Shown: positions 12,901-26,500 of the stretch, piece by piece
Layout: every line of letters starts with the position of its first letter
Numbering within the stretch: the first letter of the stretch is position 1
Source of the DNA: Choristoneura fumiferana
Taxonomy: Eukaryota > Arthropoda > Insecta > Lepidoptera > Tortricidae
NCBI RefSeq assembly: GCF_025370935.1
Contig: NC_133496.1
Location: forward strand, 11,424,493 to 11,488,492
Length of the DNA stretch: 64,000 nt
Direction: 5' to 3'
Program-made: the position numbers and the translations under genes
Notes under the pieces: generated by a model
What the model was told of the DNA's origin: nothing
The model's input: only the letters and a program-made list of their open reading frames with translations
Database searches by the model: none

Positions 12901-15900
12901 GTGACATTTTTCAAACGATTGCAGATTTTTGTAAGTAAACATGATTTTAGGGTTCCGGGGCCAAAATGGCAAAAACGGAGCCATTTTGCACGGATATATA
13001 TGTAAACTATATGCCGATAAAATGGTACAATTTTTTTTTTAAGGTATCTCCCATAGACGTAAAGTGTGGGTGATTTTTTTCCCTCATCCAACCCTATAAT
13101 GTGGGGTATCGTTCGATAGGTCTTTTAAAATCATTAGGGGTTTGCTAAGACGATTTTTCGATTCATTGACTTTAAAGTGCAAATTTTCATTAAAATCGAG
13201 CGTCCCCCTCCTCTAAAATCTAAACCGGTGGGTGGAAAAATTAAAAAAAAATCAGGATGATAGTAAGTATATTAAAGTTTCAAGGAAAATTATAACGGCT
13301 AAGTTTGCTTGAGAATTATTAGTAGTTTTACTCTGAAATAGCAGCCTAAGTATAAAATATACCTAAACTTGGATGATTCCGTATAAAACATGAAATCCTT
13401 AGAAAAATATAACTTAATTTTTTCTTAATGGCTACGGAACCCTATTTTGGGCGTGTCCGACACGCTCTTGGCCGGTTTTTTTTTCTGTTATTTAATAGAT
13501 GGTTTACATGAATACATGCCATCCTACGTAAGTTCAACCTATTAAATCGTGAAATAATGTGTTTTCTCTTTTTTTTGTCATGATGTGTTGGCTGAATAAA
13601 CATATTTCTATTCTATTCTATTCTATTCGAAATATCTTGTTGGAAGTACGATTTTTTGGTAACGCCAGAGACAATTTTGGTAACGTCGGAGACGCCCAAA
13701 GTGTCGGTAAAATAGTTGATTGGCCCTACCCTCGATGTATTTTAAATTAATAGTTTTGAGTTCTCAAATTCCCTTTATATAATAATAATAACATTTGCAT
13801 TACGTTTGTGATTGGTTTTAACTAAATGAGCCAATCGCAAGCCAGACTGAAACGTCAAAGACCTCTCGATACTAACGCCATCTAGGGACATTTCGCTTGT
13901 CCAAAACCTCATTGGAAATACTTTCGTCAGAAACGGCGCGCGCGCTTGCGGACGCTATGCACGCGCGCGAGCTAGCCAGCGTCGAGTCTCTAGAGACCAT
14001 CAAGAAGTCTGTGGCGCGGCTGGAGAAGGAACTCACGGCGCTCAAGAGGGCAGGCGACGACGATGCGTACGTATAAAGCATAGCGCTCGGAACATCTGGA
14101 TGGCAAAAGCCTTATTATAAAGACCCGAGACCTTCCTACACTTCACATACATACATAGTGGATAATTACATTGCGCGCCCTGTAATAGGGCCTTTAAAAT
14201 AATGTTTGGCTTTGCCAGCCATGTTCAGGCCCCAACTTGGGGCTCTTTAGAATTAGAATTAGAATCGTTTATTGCAAGTCACATTACAATCATTACAATC
14301 TTTTGGATATTAAAGAAAGCTAATAAAATTTTTCCTCCTTTTTTAGTAGATCGGTCTTTCGGGGGAGCCATAGGCACGAGCCTCGTGTGTCCTTATGGTA
14401 AAAGCGGTATTGTTATTATCCATCAGAGGCGCAACTTCGGCCGTGAAAGAGAAGGAGAAGTTCGAGAAAGAGAAGGCGCGTCTCCAGGGCGAGCTGGACG
14501 GCATGAAGCTGCGGCTAACCAACGCGCTGGGGTACGTCGAGGAGTTGGAGGCGAGGAATACCGCCGGCGAAGAAGCCATCGCCAAGTTGGAGGAACAGCT
14601 CGAGGTTACTAAAAGTTGTTCGTTTTTTAGGGTCCCCTAGCCAAAATGGCAAACACAGAACCCTTATAGTTTCGCCATGTCTGTCTGTCTGTCCGTCCGC
14701 GGCTTTGCTCAGGGACTATACATGCTAGAAAGCTGTAATTTTGAACGAATGTATATGTAAGCTATGCCGACAAAATAGTACAAACAAAAATAGGACAAAG
14801 TAGATAAATGTAGTTATTGATTCGATCCAGTGGGTGTTTACCTATACAAGAATTTTGATGAAATCGGTTTGTTTACATTTTTCATAAATTGGATCGAAAA
14901 ACAATATATAAGTATTTACTTATTGTTTTGTCATTGACACAAAAATTATTTTTTCACACCTCTCCTTCAGAAAAGTAACCCCTGACGAGAGGGAGCAAAG
15001 TGCAACTTTTCTGTTCAAGGTTTTCCTAAGCGATTTAATCCAAATGCATTTTTTTTAAGTTCATAATTAAAAAACCACGCCATTTTTGTGCTGGTTGCTC
15101 TTTAAGTATATTTAGATTTTTTGTTTAAGTTTCTTAATGCTCTGTGTAAAAAGTTGTATACGAGCCACTCAGGATTCTATTGTAGAATCCTTCGCTACAT
15201 TCTCGATTCAATATACCGCCCTCGCCGGAAATACGCCATTTTGCTCCCTTGTGACACAAATAATTATTCATTCAGGAAGCCGACAACAACGCGGTGCGGC
15301 AAAACCGCCTCGTGGACCACTTGAAGGGGGAAAGTGCGACGCTCAAACAGGAGGTGGAGAATCGAGGGGTCACCATCGGGAACCTTCAGGACCAGGTCGT
15401 TATCATGACGTGTACCACTATATGTAGCTATAAAAGATTACTGTTTTTTTTTTTTTTTTATTCGATTGGATGGAAAACGAGCAAGTGGGTCTCCTGATGG
15501 TAAGAGATCACCACCGCCCATAAACATCTGCAACACCAGGGGTACAATACGGTATTTGACAACTCCTTAATATTATTATGAAAATATAGATGTACAGATA
15601 GTGTTTAGCGAAGAGAAAATTTAAATCGGTTGAAAATTGGATTTATAGTGTTTTTTTTTTAAATCTATATACCTGTCTCTTTCTCAAACGCTTTTCTCTA
15701 TGCAGCAAGTATGGCGGTACTGGCGTGTGACGTCAAAAGCCAGTATGTCTCTCTGTCTAATTTTGAATTTCAAACCTTTATAACTTTGTTATTTGTAAAG
15801 GTAGCTTAAAAATTGATTTTCTATTCGATAACATGCATTTAGTTTTAATTTATAAAACAATATACAAAAAAGTCAAATACCGTATAAAATGTACTGTAAA

Positions 15901-18900
15901 TATTTATGTACGTTTTCTTAGGCTCCGGAGCCAAAATGGCTAACGGAACCATTATAAATCCGCTATGTCTGTCTGTCTGTCTGTCCGTCTGTCCACGGCT
16001 TTGCTCATGGACTATCAATGCTAGAAAGCTGTAATTTTGCACGGATATATATGTAAACTATGCCGACAAAATGGTACATAATTTTTTTTTAAATATTTTT
16101 AGGGTACCTCCCATAGACGTAGCGGTGTTTTTTTTTCTCATCCAACCCTATAGTGTGGGGAATCGTTGGATAGGCCTTTTAAAACCATTCGAGGTTTTCT
16201 AAGACGATTTTTCGATTCATTGATTTTTTTGCGAAACATTCAACTTTAAAGTGCAAATTTTCATTAAAATCGAGCATTCCCCCCTCTAAAATCTAAACCG
16301 GTGGGTGGAAAAATTTGGAAAAATTCAGGATGGTAGTAAGTATATCAAACTTTCAAGGAAAACTATAACGGCTAAGTTTGCTTGAGACTTACTAGTAGTT
16401 TTACTCTTAAATAGCAGCCTAAGGTATAAAATATACCTAAACTTGGAAGATTCCGTATAAAATACGAAATCCTTAGAAAAATATTACTTATTTTTTTCGT
16501 AATGGCTACGGAACCCTATTTTGGGCGTGTCCGACACGCTCTCGACCGGTTTTTTGATGACGACCGGATGGCCAAGTGGTTAGAGAACCTGACTACGAAG
16601 CTTGAGGTCCCGGGTTTGATACCCGGCAAGGGCAGATATTTATTGTATGAATAATACGAATGTTTGTTCTCGGATCTTTGATGTTTAATATGTATTTAAG
16701 TATCTGATCTATTTATTTATATGAGTGTGTGTTATCCGTTGCCTAGTATTCATAGTACAAGCTTTGCTTAGTTTGGGAACTTTGGGACTAGCTAGGTCAA
16801 TTGGTGTCAAGTGTCCCATGATATTTATTTATGTTTTGAGTGGCAGAAGCAAAGACTCCTCCAGTGCCTTATTCGTAAAACTAATTCGGGACTTAGGGGA
16901 AGATATGATATCCTAGTGCGGAGGTTCCCCTAAGTTTGTCCTAGAAGTTGGCCCTAGTGGTTTGACCTAAGGCATAGAGCCGTGAGTTCGAACCCAGGCA
17001 ATTATGACTTTTACGGCATTATGTGTGAGCAATTGCACTCAAAATACACTATGTGCTTTAATGTAAGGTAATCGGAGAAACCTGAGCAGTCCCCCCCCCC
17101 GCATCTCAGGCATCCTGCTCCTGCTTGCGCCTGCTCAGCTCAGGAGTTGCACGCGTATATATATATAGTCTTTTGTTTCAATGCTTTTTGTTTTTGTTTG
17201 ACGACCAGATGGCCTAGTGGTTAGAGAACCTGACTACGAAGCTTGAGGTCCCGGGTTCGATTCCCGTGTCGGGGCAGATATTTGTATGAAAAATACGAAT
17301 GTTTGTTCTCGGGTCTTGGGTGTTTAATATGTATTTAAGTATGTACCTATCTAAATAATTATATTTATCCGTTGCTTAGTACCCATAACAAGAGCTTTGC
17401 TATAAGCTTACTTTGGGACTAGGTTAATTGGTGTTAATTGTCCCGTTATATTTATTTATTTATTTAATGCAAAACGTCAAATCAAATATCCACGATAAAG
17501 GCCATTATGCACGACTTGAAATTAATAATCTGAATTTCTATGGTTCATTTACTTACTTATTTGTAGTTACTGAATAAATTCACAGGACTATGAATATTCT
17601 ATATGTAAATATATAAATATTACCGACGCGTTCTACGTCAAATTACAATTTTATTTACATAATAAAGTATTAATGTAGCTGATTAAATGGGCTGCATTTC
17701 GTGTATAATTGCCCTAAAAGCCGGACAGCAAACACAATAAAAAAAAAGTTTTGGCGGGAAAATTGACAAGTGTCATTGTCTTTTTTTTTTGATTGACTGG
17801 ACTTGGGCTTTAGCCATTTTGCAAATAAGTTCCATTGTCATTTCAAAAGTTTAGTTTAGAAACGTGATTTTTTATTTTTGCAGTCCGTTATATCTAAGTA
17901 GGTACATCTGGTCTGGTACAATTTTAGTTGTCTTACGAATAAAACATTGATTTCTAGGAGTTTTATTTCTTTTAGTGCATGTTTGAGAAAAGCACTATAC
18001 AAACCTCGGCGTGAAAGAACATGCCAACCTCGTACACCTACCTATCCGGCCTCGCTTCGCTCGGGCGTGTATACATAGTCGGCCTGCAAGCCTTTCTTTC
18101 CCGGCCTCTGCAGTAATGTACTATTATTTGGGGGGTTGCAATCATGTTACACTGTCTACGAACAAGTGTGATGAAATAATTATTTATTTATTATCCTTTA
18201 GTTGTGTAAAGCGGAGCGCACAATCGAGCGTCGTGACCGCCAGCTCAAAGATATGACCCTGAAGTTGGAGACAGCAACAGCGGAGAAGGACGCCGCCAAC
18301 GCGCGCTCGGCTCAGCTGCGGGACACTTTGGACGCTACCAACGCCAGCTTCGACCAGACCAAGCAGACGCTGTTCAACACCACTAAGGAACTCAAGGTAT
18401 CAACTTGTATACAAGAGTAAAGCAGATCGCACGAACGACCGTGTCGACCGCCAGCTCAAAGATATGACCCAGAAGTTGGAGACAGCAACAGCAGAGAAGG
18501 GCGCCGCCAATAATTAAAAAGAAGTTTTTTTTATCATTTTTAATACAAGTTTTTTTGCTGACTGTACTTTTTGTTGACTGTATTTGGATCGTCATCTTAA
18601 CTACATTTCCATACCAAATTTCATGTCTATGCCATTCGCCGTTGAGGAGTTCCGTCCTGTGGTGACGATCCTAAACGGACTATCAGGATGTCACTACCAG
18701 ATTCTTGTATTGTAACGCAATTTACATAATTTTGCCAAATCTCAAGTCAATCCGTCAGTCAACTGCCAAGATTAGACCCGCACATACATACATGCCAAGT
18801 TAAATAAAAGCTTGTAAAAAATGCCACATGCAATATTTGGGAATTTTCCAGAACATGACCGACGACAGCAATCGCATGCGCAACGAGGTTCTGAAGCTGA

Positions 18901-21900
18901 CGAAGCAGGCCGTTCAGCAGACCAAGAAGTACCAGCGGCTGGAAGGGAACAAGGCCAGCGTCGAGGTCGACCGGTGAGCTTGAGACCCAATCACACTGGC
19001 GATTTATGGGCGAGTCGAAAGCGAAAGAGGCCCGCAGCGGTTTCAACGCGAGCGCGAAACGATAATTAGCACGATGTGACACCACGGCCATGGTCTCCCA
19101 CTTTCGAACTTCATCGCGCTTCATCTTCGTAATTTTTTGTTTGACGGGCAAAATAAAAATACGTGTTCAATCATTTTCGATAAATAACTGAAACGGACTA
19201 GTTAGAATTATTTAGAACACTAAGTAGCCTATTCTTGTATAATTATTTCGGCGATTATGGACATGGGTCGAGCGATTTCTATGCAATTTGCTTAACAAGT
19301 TAATGTGACAATCAGCATTGTTGCTTCTATTCATAATACCCTCCTTCGGGCACTCTAATAGAAAGTGGTAAAGACTAACACGACTTGTGACTTGTGACGT
19401 CAGGGACCGTCTGAGGCAGCAGGTGAGCGTGATGGAGCGAGAGATCATGCTAAGTAAGAAGCAAGCGGAGGCAGACCGCCGCGACATAGAGAACCTGAAC
19501 CGAGAGAAGGAGATCCTTAACAAGAGCATGCAGAAGATTCAGAGTAAGTCTACTCGCTTATGATTCTAGTGAAGAGTGTACCGACTCCGAGCATTACCTA
19601 CTGGAGCAGAGTGAGGCAGCAGAACGGAGCGAGAAAGTAAAAGTCATAGCTTATTACAGCCACCCGGCACCCAACCAGCACCGCCCCGCCTTGAGCGGTT
19701 AGTATTCTTCATATGGATTTGTATGGGTTTGCGCTCACTACGTCAACTTCGTAGCGTCACCGGATCGCCTCACTCACTCGGTGACAGCCCGCTGCTCGCC
19801 GCCATAGTGACTACTAGGAAATTCGTAGACCACGCGAGGTCCATCGTTGTCAACGCGGCGTCCACCCGTGGACCACCTGACGACAACGAGTCCACTCGTT
19901 GCGTTGACGTCCAGCCGAAAGTCGAGGTGGTGCTGGTCGGGTGCCGGGTGCCTCTAATGAGCTGTGACCTTTAAATGGAGCGAAGTTGCGGATTGTTCGC
20001 TGACGCTCGCGCTCGTCCCTCGCCCCGCTTCATCGCTCCTCTTTCCCGCTTCGTGTCCTCGCTCTACTCCTCGGTTTTGTATGAATTTTTAAGCTGGTTA
20101 CCAATTCTCTGTCCACTGAAGAGGAGTGGAGATTTTATGCAATTCTATGGGTGGAATTTTTATCTCGCTCACCGCTCCGTGCGCGAGCCTGTGCGAGCGA
20201 TGCGGGAATATTCCCGTTCATTACATTATATCAACCGTAGCCGTTCACTGAAATTTACAATACATAAGCCGACGTGGGCACCCACATGTTTTTGGCATTA
20301 ATTTTATTCATGCAAATCTTACACTTTACATGACGTTACGTGATGTTTGAACCCTGATAGATCTGTACCTAGTTGCTACTAATTTGTTGCGCTTTTTGTT
20401 CACTTGCGACATCTGTCTCCACACGTTTAGTTTAGCCTAGCTTTATTATTCTGTTGTTTTCTGGGTTGCCCTGAAACCCAGCGCCATGACTGAAGAAATT
20501 CAAACATTTTTCATTTGCTGAAATTTTTCTATTTTATTCTATTCACTGTTCTTTACGTAAAGGCCTCGACGTCCGACATCCAGCTGCTGTTGCTTCATAG
20601 GCAGCGGCCTGCATCCACCGTGAGCCCACGACTTTGATGAAGTCATCTGCCCATAGTGTCCATCTCGTTGCTGTATTATTGATTCAAGTATGTCTACAGA
20701 TGAGGCAATGGAAAACCTTCACATGCTGAATCTCGCGGACCAGCGCCGCAAGCAGCTGGAGCACGAGCTGGAACAGAGCGCGGCCCAGGTCACCAAGCAG
20801 CGGCTCGCCATCCGACAGCTCGAAAAGGACAAGGACAGGTAAAGCTTGTGCACATGTAGTAGACAAGGACAAGTGATACAGTGATTAGGCTAACAGGAAC
20901 AGCTAAGGAGGAGTTAAGACAGTACAAAGTCATGCTCCACACTCACTATACACACCGATAGCTACTATACCTACTCACCTACCCTCCAGCGCACCGCCGA
21001 TCAAAGATTTAGAAATTATATAACATCGCAGCGAAAAAGAGTAGTAGCGTACTCGTAGCATTAGACATTAGACGCTACGGCGCGGCGCGGTATTGTGTCA
21101 TCTCTTTCTGTCTTATGGTAATCGCCAATAATACTTTCTCTGTCATCTGGAAAACTAAGTACTCAACTGACTATTATTACATATAAATAATACCTATATC
21201 AGTGTTATTTTTGTTTCTACTTTTCAGAATGCTGGAAGAAACAATAGCACTCAATGAGAAAATTGACGAAATATCCGGTAATTCCTATAATAATACTTAT
21301 TGCGTTTGCGTTTTACCCAAATAAAATGCAAATGCCCTGAAAATTTCCCCAGGACGCTGACAAAGTTGCCAACAATGTTACTTAATATACGTATATGCTG
21401 TCTGTTCCATCCTTACACAAAAATTTAAGTGAATTTTAATCGAACATGCCAAATAAATGCAAGGATTCTGCACATGTTCCAGAACACAGTTCCTGTGCCA
21501 GTCCAAGTTGAAAAAGTCAACCATGAAATCCAGAGGCCTTAATTGTCTAACACTCTTGGAACCACCATCGTTTTCACCACTTTTTTCTGTCACATCACAT
21601 GGTACGAGACGAGGGTAGAAAGGAATGGTGAATGCGACCACATTCACCATCTTTTTCTACCCTCATCCTGTACCGTTTGACAGAAAGAAGTGGTGAAAAC
21701 AAACAGGTGCGTTATACAATAAAGCCTCAGAGCTGGTTCCCACTTGTCGGATGTCGGCTCCGGATTTTAATTGGACGTTCCAGTGGCAGAACATTTTATA
21801 TGAAGCTATTCACACTTGCCCGACACGATTTTCTATAGAAATGACTGACACTGACACCCGACACGCGACAAGTGGGAGCGGGCTCTGAGGTCTAAACAAG

Positions 21901-23521
21901 CGTTTTTCCAGAGGAGGTTCGTCTCCGCACGGCGGATATCGTGGACCTGAAGAAAGCCCTGCGCGAGGAGCAGATCGCAGCACGGAAGACCAGCGTCGCG
22001 CTCGACGCCACCCGAGCTGAAAGGAACATGCTGCACAAAAACTATACGGAGGCGCTCGATGAAATACAGGATCTGAAGCAGAAGCTGAGGGTGGGTGCAA
22101 TTGGGTAAAATTATGGACGACTGGCATTGATTGTCTGCTACTGTGTTTCCGGTTAAGTACAAGTTAGAGCCATACTGAATAGGATCTTCGGCGTCATCTT
22201 CACTTGTTATCAGGTAAGATCAGTCAGACGCTGCAAGTTAATGCTCAAGTTTATCGGTTTCTTAACATATATCTTTCCATCAACTGAAACAATTACTTTG
22301 CTCACCTGCGACCACACTGTGAGAACACATACACACACAAATCACACGAACCCATTTATCATCGCCACCACCCTTGACACCAGACCAGATGTGTCAGTCT
22401 AACATCTGGTAGCATGGTGAATGGTTGTGTTGCTCTGAAGGTGAGCTCTGGTTGAGTTCGAAACGCGTCAGTGTAGTGTGGTGGTGGTCATATAGATGGA
22501 TTTGTGTTGTGCATGTTCTTACAGTGTGGAGGCTGGAGGAACTGCATGAACAAACATTTCTAGCATAAACGTAGCTATCGTAAGGTCGCCGCGGGTGAGC
22601 AAAATATATGTTTCAGTTCATTGATATGGACCTCCGCAAAGAAACACCTGATTCAATAAATTATATATCGTTCCAGATGTTAGCATACCAAATCGAGCAG
22701 CTGAAAGAGGACATTAGCGGCAAGGAGACGGGGCTGAAGTCGTGCGAGGGCGCGCTCGCTAAGTGCCACAAGAAGTGCGAACAGCTGCGGGCCGAGGTGC
22801 AGGCCGGGCTGACCAAGCTGGCTGACGCGCGCGCTGACATCGCCGCGCTCAGGCAGGAGGAGGCGCGCCTCAACAGGATCGTGGGGGTAAGAGACGGCTA
22901 TATTTTATTATGAGAGGGAAACGAGCTTGCGGGCATCTGATGTGAAATCACCACCGACCATGAGTACCAACTGATCAAGGAGATTCATTGGTCTATTGCT
23001 GGTCTTTTAAGAAATTATAAGCCACTGTAAGTAAGGGTTCGTGAAAAGTAGTGTCGAAGGAGACGCACAGTGGCTTTTGAGGCCTGATGACGATGATGAT
23101 TATGATGATGATGATGTTGAAACCTTGCAGGAAGGCGACGTGGCCCGCGCCAAGCTGGCCAAGGAGCTGGAGGGTCTAATGAATGAGCGGGACGTGGTCG
23201 GCGCGCAGCTCGTGCGAAGAAACGACGAGATCTCGCTGCTCTATGAAAAGATACGCATACTCGAGATCACACTGCACAGAGGTATTTTTTTTTACATAAA
23301 ACTGACCGTGATTGACCTTTCTCTATACCAAAAGTGCAGATGAGGCCAAAGGTGTTTCTCACTAGTTCAGTAACAGCCTATTCACTCTAGCCTTGAAGAG
23401 CCCTTGGATGTGTTTATCCGGAAATACAGACGATGAGGGCGAATCCCATTTCTTAGCAGTTCGCATTATGAAAGATGAAGCAAATCGCTTCGTTCCGACC
23501 AATGGAACACTAACTACATAC

Positions 23522-23562
<41 letters not shown>

Positions 23563-26500
23563 TTATTTACACATATTCGATACACAGAAAAAACACGTTA
23601 GGATGAAATAATAATTAAAAAAAAAACATCGATTAGTATAAATTGGGACCTACTCAGCATAATGTTGCGGCAAGCCACAACGATGTTTTTCAGTGGGACC
23701 CATTAAAACTAAACACATAAAATAAACACTTATACACACTAGGCTGTGACGACACGAACGCCAGCGGAAGGTAGTTCGCAAACAAAGTTATGTTCCGGAA
23801 GAATGTATGGCAACACTTGCTCAGTTTAACCAAGTCAGGCCAGGATTTGATTTGGTTATTATTGCAGTGAAGATAAGCGTAAAGACGCTCCCCCCGCCTG
23901 GAAGTCCGTTGGTAAAATAGAGACGGGAGTAAGAGTTGTTTTTGACGTTTGCAGGTGAAAGGCAATACGAGCAAAGGGTGGAAGACATCCGGCTGCTGCG
24001 GCTCGAGATCATTCGTCTCAGAAAGGAGAAGAATTTGCTGTCGAAAGGGATAGAAAACATGACTGATCTGAGGCTAGAGGTGCTGCAAAACAATTAATAA
24101 ATACAATACAATAGTCACTACTTTGAAAAAATCTCGTACCTATATCTAAAATCAACGTCGACAAAATTGACCCTTGGAATAACGTACCTACCTACAAAGT
24201 TCTACTACCCATAAAGTTCGTTCAGAAAAATTATCGATTTTGAAGTACTTACGAGCTTTTTAAAAGTAAAGACGAAATATTTTATTCCTAATAACAATAG
24301 AAAAACGTCCTTAACGACTGTATTTTTAAGTATAGCCTCCTGAAGCCCACCATAGAAATATTTTGAAAACAATTGACAAAGCAATTAGAATATAATAGTT
24401 TCGAGAATAAAGTCACACTGCCGCCAAACTGCCATGGTGTAAAACGATAGAAAAACAAAAGAACAAGGTTAATGTGGCGGTCGCGCAGGTGTTCAACATC
24501 GAGCGCGAGCTGGGCCGCGAGCGGCTGCGCGTGCGCGCGCTCGAGGAGGCGCTCGAGACGCCGCTCAACGTGCACCGCTGGCGCAAGCTGCAGGGCACTG
24601 ACCCCGAGAGCGTGCGCCTCACGCACAAGCTGCGCCTCACGCAGAAGTAAGTCGCACAAACACACTTTAGCACACACACGCACACACTCACACACTAACA
24701 GCCTTATTCATAAAAAACCCTTAATTGAGGTTTGATCGGTCTGTTACTTAGCAGACTGATTAAGCTGTTAGACGGTTGCCAAGAAGTATGATTCATAAAC
24801 GCTTGCTAGCAGTCTGCTAGTTGTTGAGCTGCTGATAACGATTAGACGCGTTATGTTGTTGACAATCAAAGACAAAAAATGGCCTAATCGATAATTAAAA
24901 AATAATAATTGACAGCAGTGACAGCAAATTACCAGGAAAAAAAATAAAAAGCGAGATGTTTGTTTTTCCGCCATTTCGATCCGCAGTTTATGTTGTGCAA
25001 AAAATAATTATGTTAATCATCCTTACATATTTATTGTAATTTATTGTTGCTAATTTAGAGGATTTTTAAATATAATTCCTGAAAATAATTTTTCCTGATT
25101 TTTCTGCGTAGCCCTGCCTTCACTATAAATATCTTCGGTACCTATGGTTTTTTGCTCTAGTCAAAGTCAGCTGTTCAAACTTGTGCGGCCATTTTGTGAC
25201 TTAGCATAAGGAGGGTCTACGCCGCTAACTTGCAGAGCCTAACTGAAGCGCTAGACGTTTATGAATCATAGCATCGGGCCTCAAGGAGAAGTCTAACTTT
25301 TTACTGTTAGTTTACTCTTTTGTTTACAAGCTTTTATTTAACTTGCTGTTGTTGTTAGGTCAAATCTTGCAAGCTAATTTTTAACCCCCGACGCAAAAAG
25401 AGGGGTGTTATTAATTTTGACGTTAATTTAGTCGGATTGACTTGAAATTTGTTTTACTTGGGTAAGAATAAGAATAATTGTTATTTAGCAATAAAGTTAC
25501 ACTGTGCACAAAATTACAAAATACACATTTTTGCATATAAACTAATATCATGTGACATTTCAACTTTTCGACGGCCTTCACAATAGACTCGGGCCTGCAT
25601 GGGGAGCGCCAAATTAGGTCCTAATAATCTAACCTACAAAAAAATGGAAAACCCCCGACTTTGTCACTTCAAAGTTCAATATCTCTAAAACGGCTAAACC
25701 GATTTGAATTTGAATTGATTATTTGAATTGATTTATTTATTTTTATTTTATTTATTTATTTATTTGACAAAAACACTTAATACATAATGTTGGAATTTTC
25801 CGTCAGACTCCAAACTAGGCTGAGCCTGTAACTTGGTAGTCTGCGAGTGTGAATACAGATTAACAATAATTTAATTATGAAACATGTCTAAGAACCATCG
25901 CTATGAAACCTGAATTCAAATAAAAAAAACCGCATTCAAATCTGTCCACCTGTTACTTGGCCTCATCTGTACTTTTGCAGGTGAGATAGGGGTCAAAAGC
26001 GCATCAGTTTTAAGCAAAACAAGTTTCTGGTAAAACTTTTACTTACTAACTTAATAATTTAATTTCACTTTTTTGTCCATTCTTCCCATTTTGCTACAAA
26101 TAAATGTTTTCTTTCATTGTTTCTTTACATTTCACTTTTAATTACTTAAAGCTTTTTTGTTGATTGTACTTTTTGTTGACTGTACCTGCTTGCATTGTCA
26201 TCCAACTTGCATGTGGACTCGCATGTATGTATCTATTTATTTTTAACCCCCGACGCAAAAAGAGGGGTGTTATAACTTTGACCGCTATGTGTCTGTCTGT
26301 CTACGTGGGTTTTTTATTTGAAAGCAGATTTTCGTGCGATGGTTCTTAGACACGTTTCATCAAAATCGGTTCAGCCGCTTTTGAGATATTGAACTTTGAA
26401 GTCGGGGGTTTTCCAACTTTTTTTGCTAGGGGCGTTTATGATTAAAAATTAGTAGTTTTGCTTTGCGGGTTAATCGGAAGATGGCGCCACGTTACATTGA

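Noticed and set aside
14202..14612. 136-codon plus-strand ORF overlapping exon D
   Set aside because: Different frame from the coiled-coil exon; a shadow of GC-rich coding DNA plus a LINE tail.
18416..18512. Second exon F as a functional alternative exon
   Set aside because: No acceptor before it, a stop straight after the homology, and half of the exon is missing.
24413..24735. Arg/Ser- and Cys/Ala-rich ORFs on both strands over exon O
   Set aside because: Shadows of the GC-rich exon O and its CA-rich flank.
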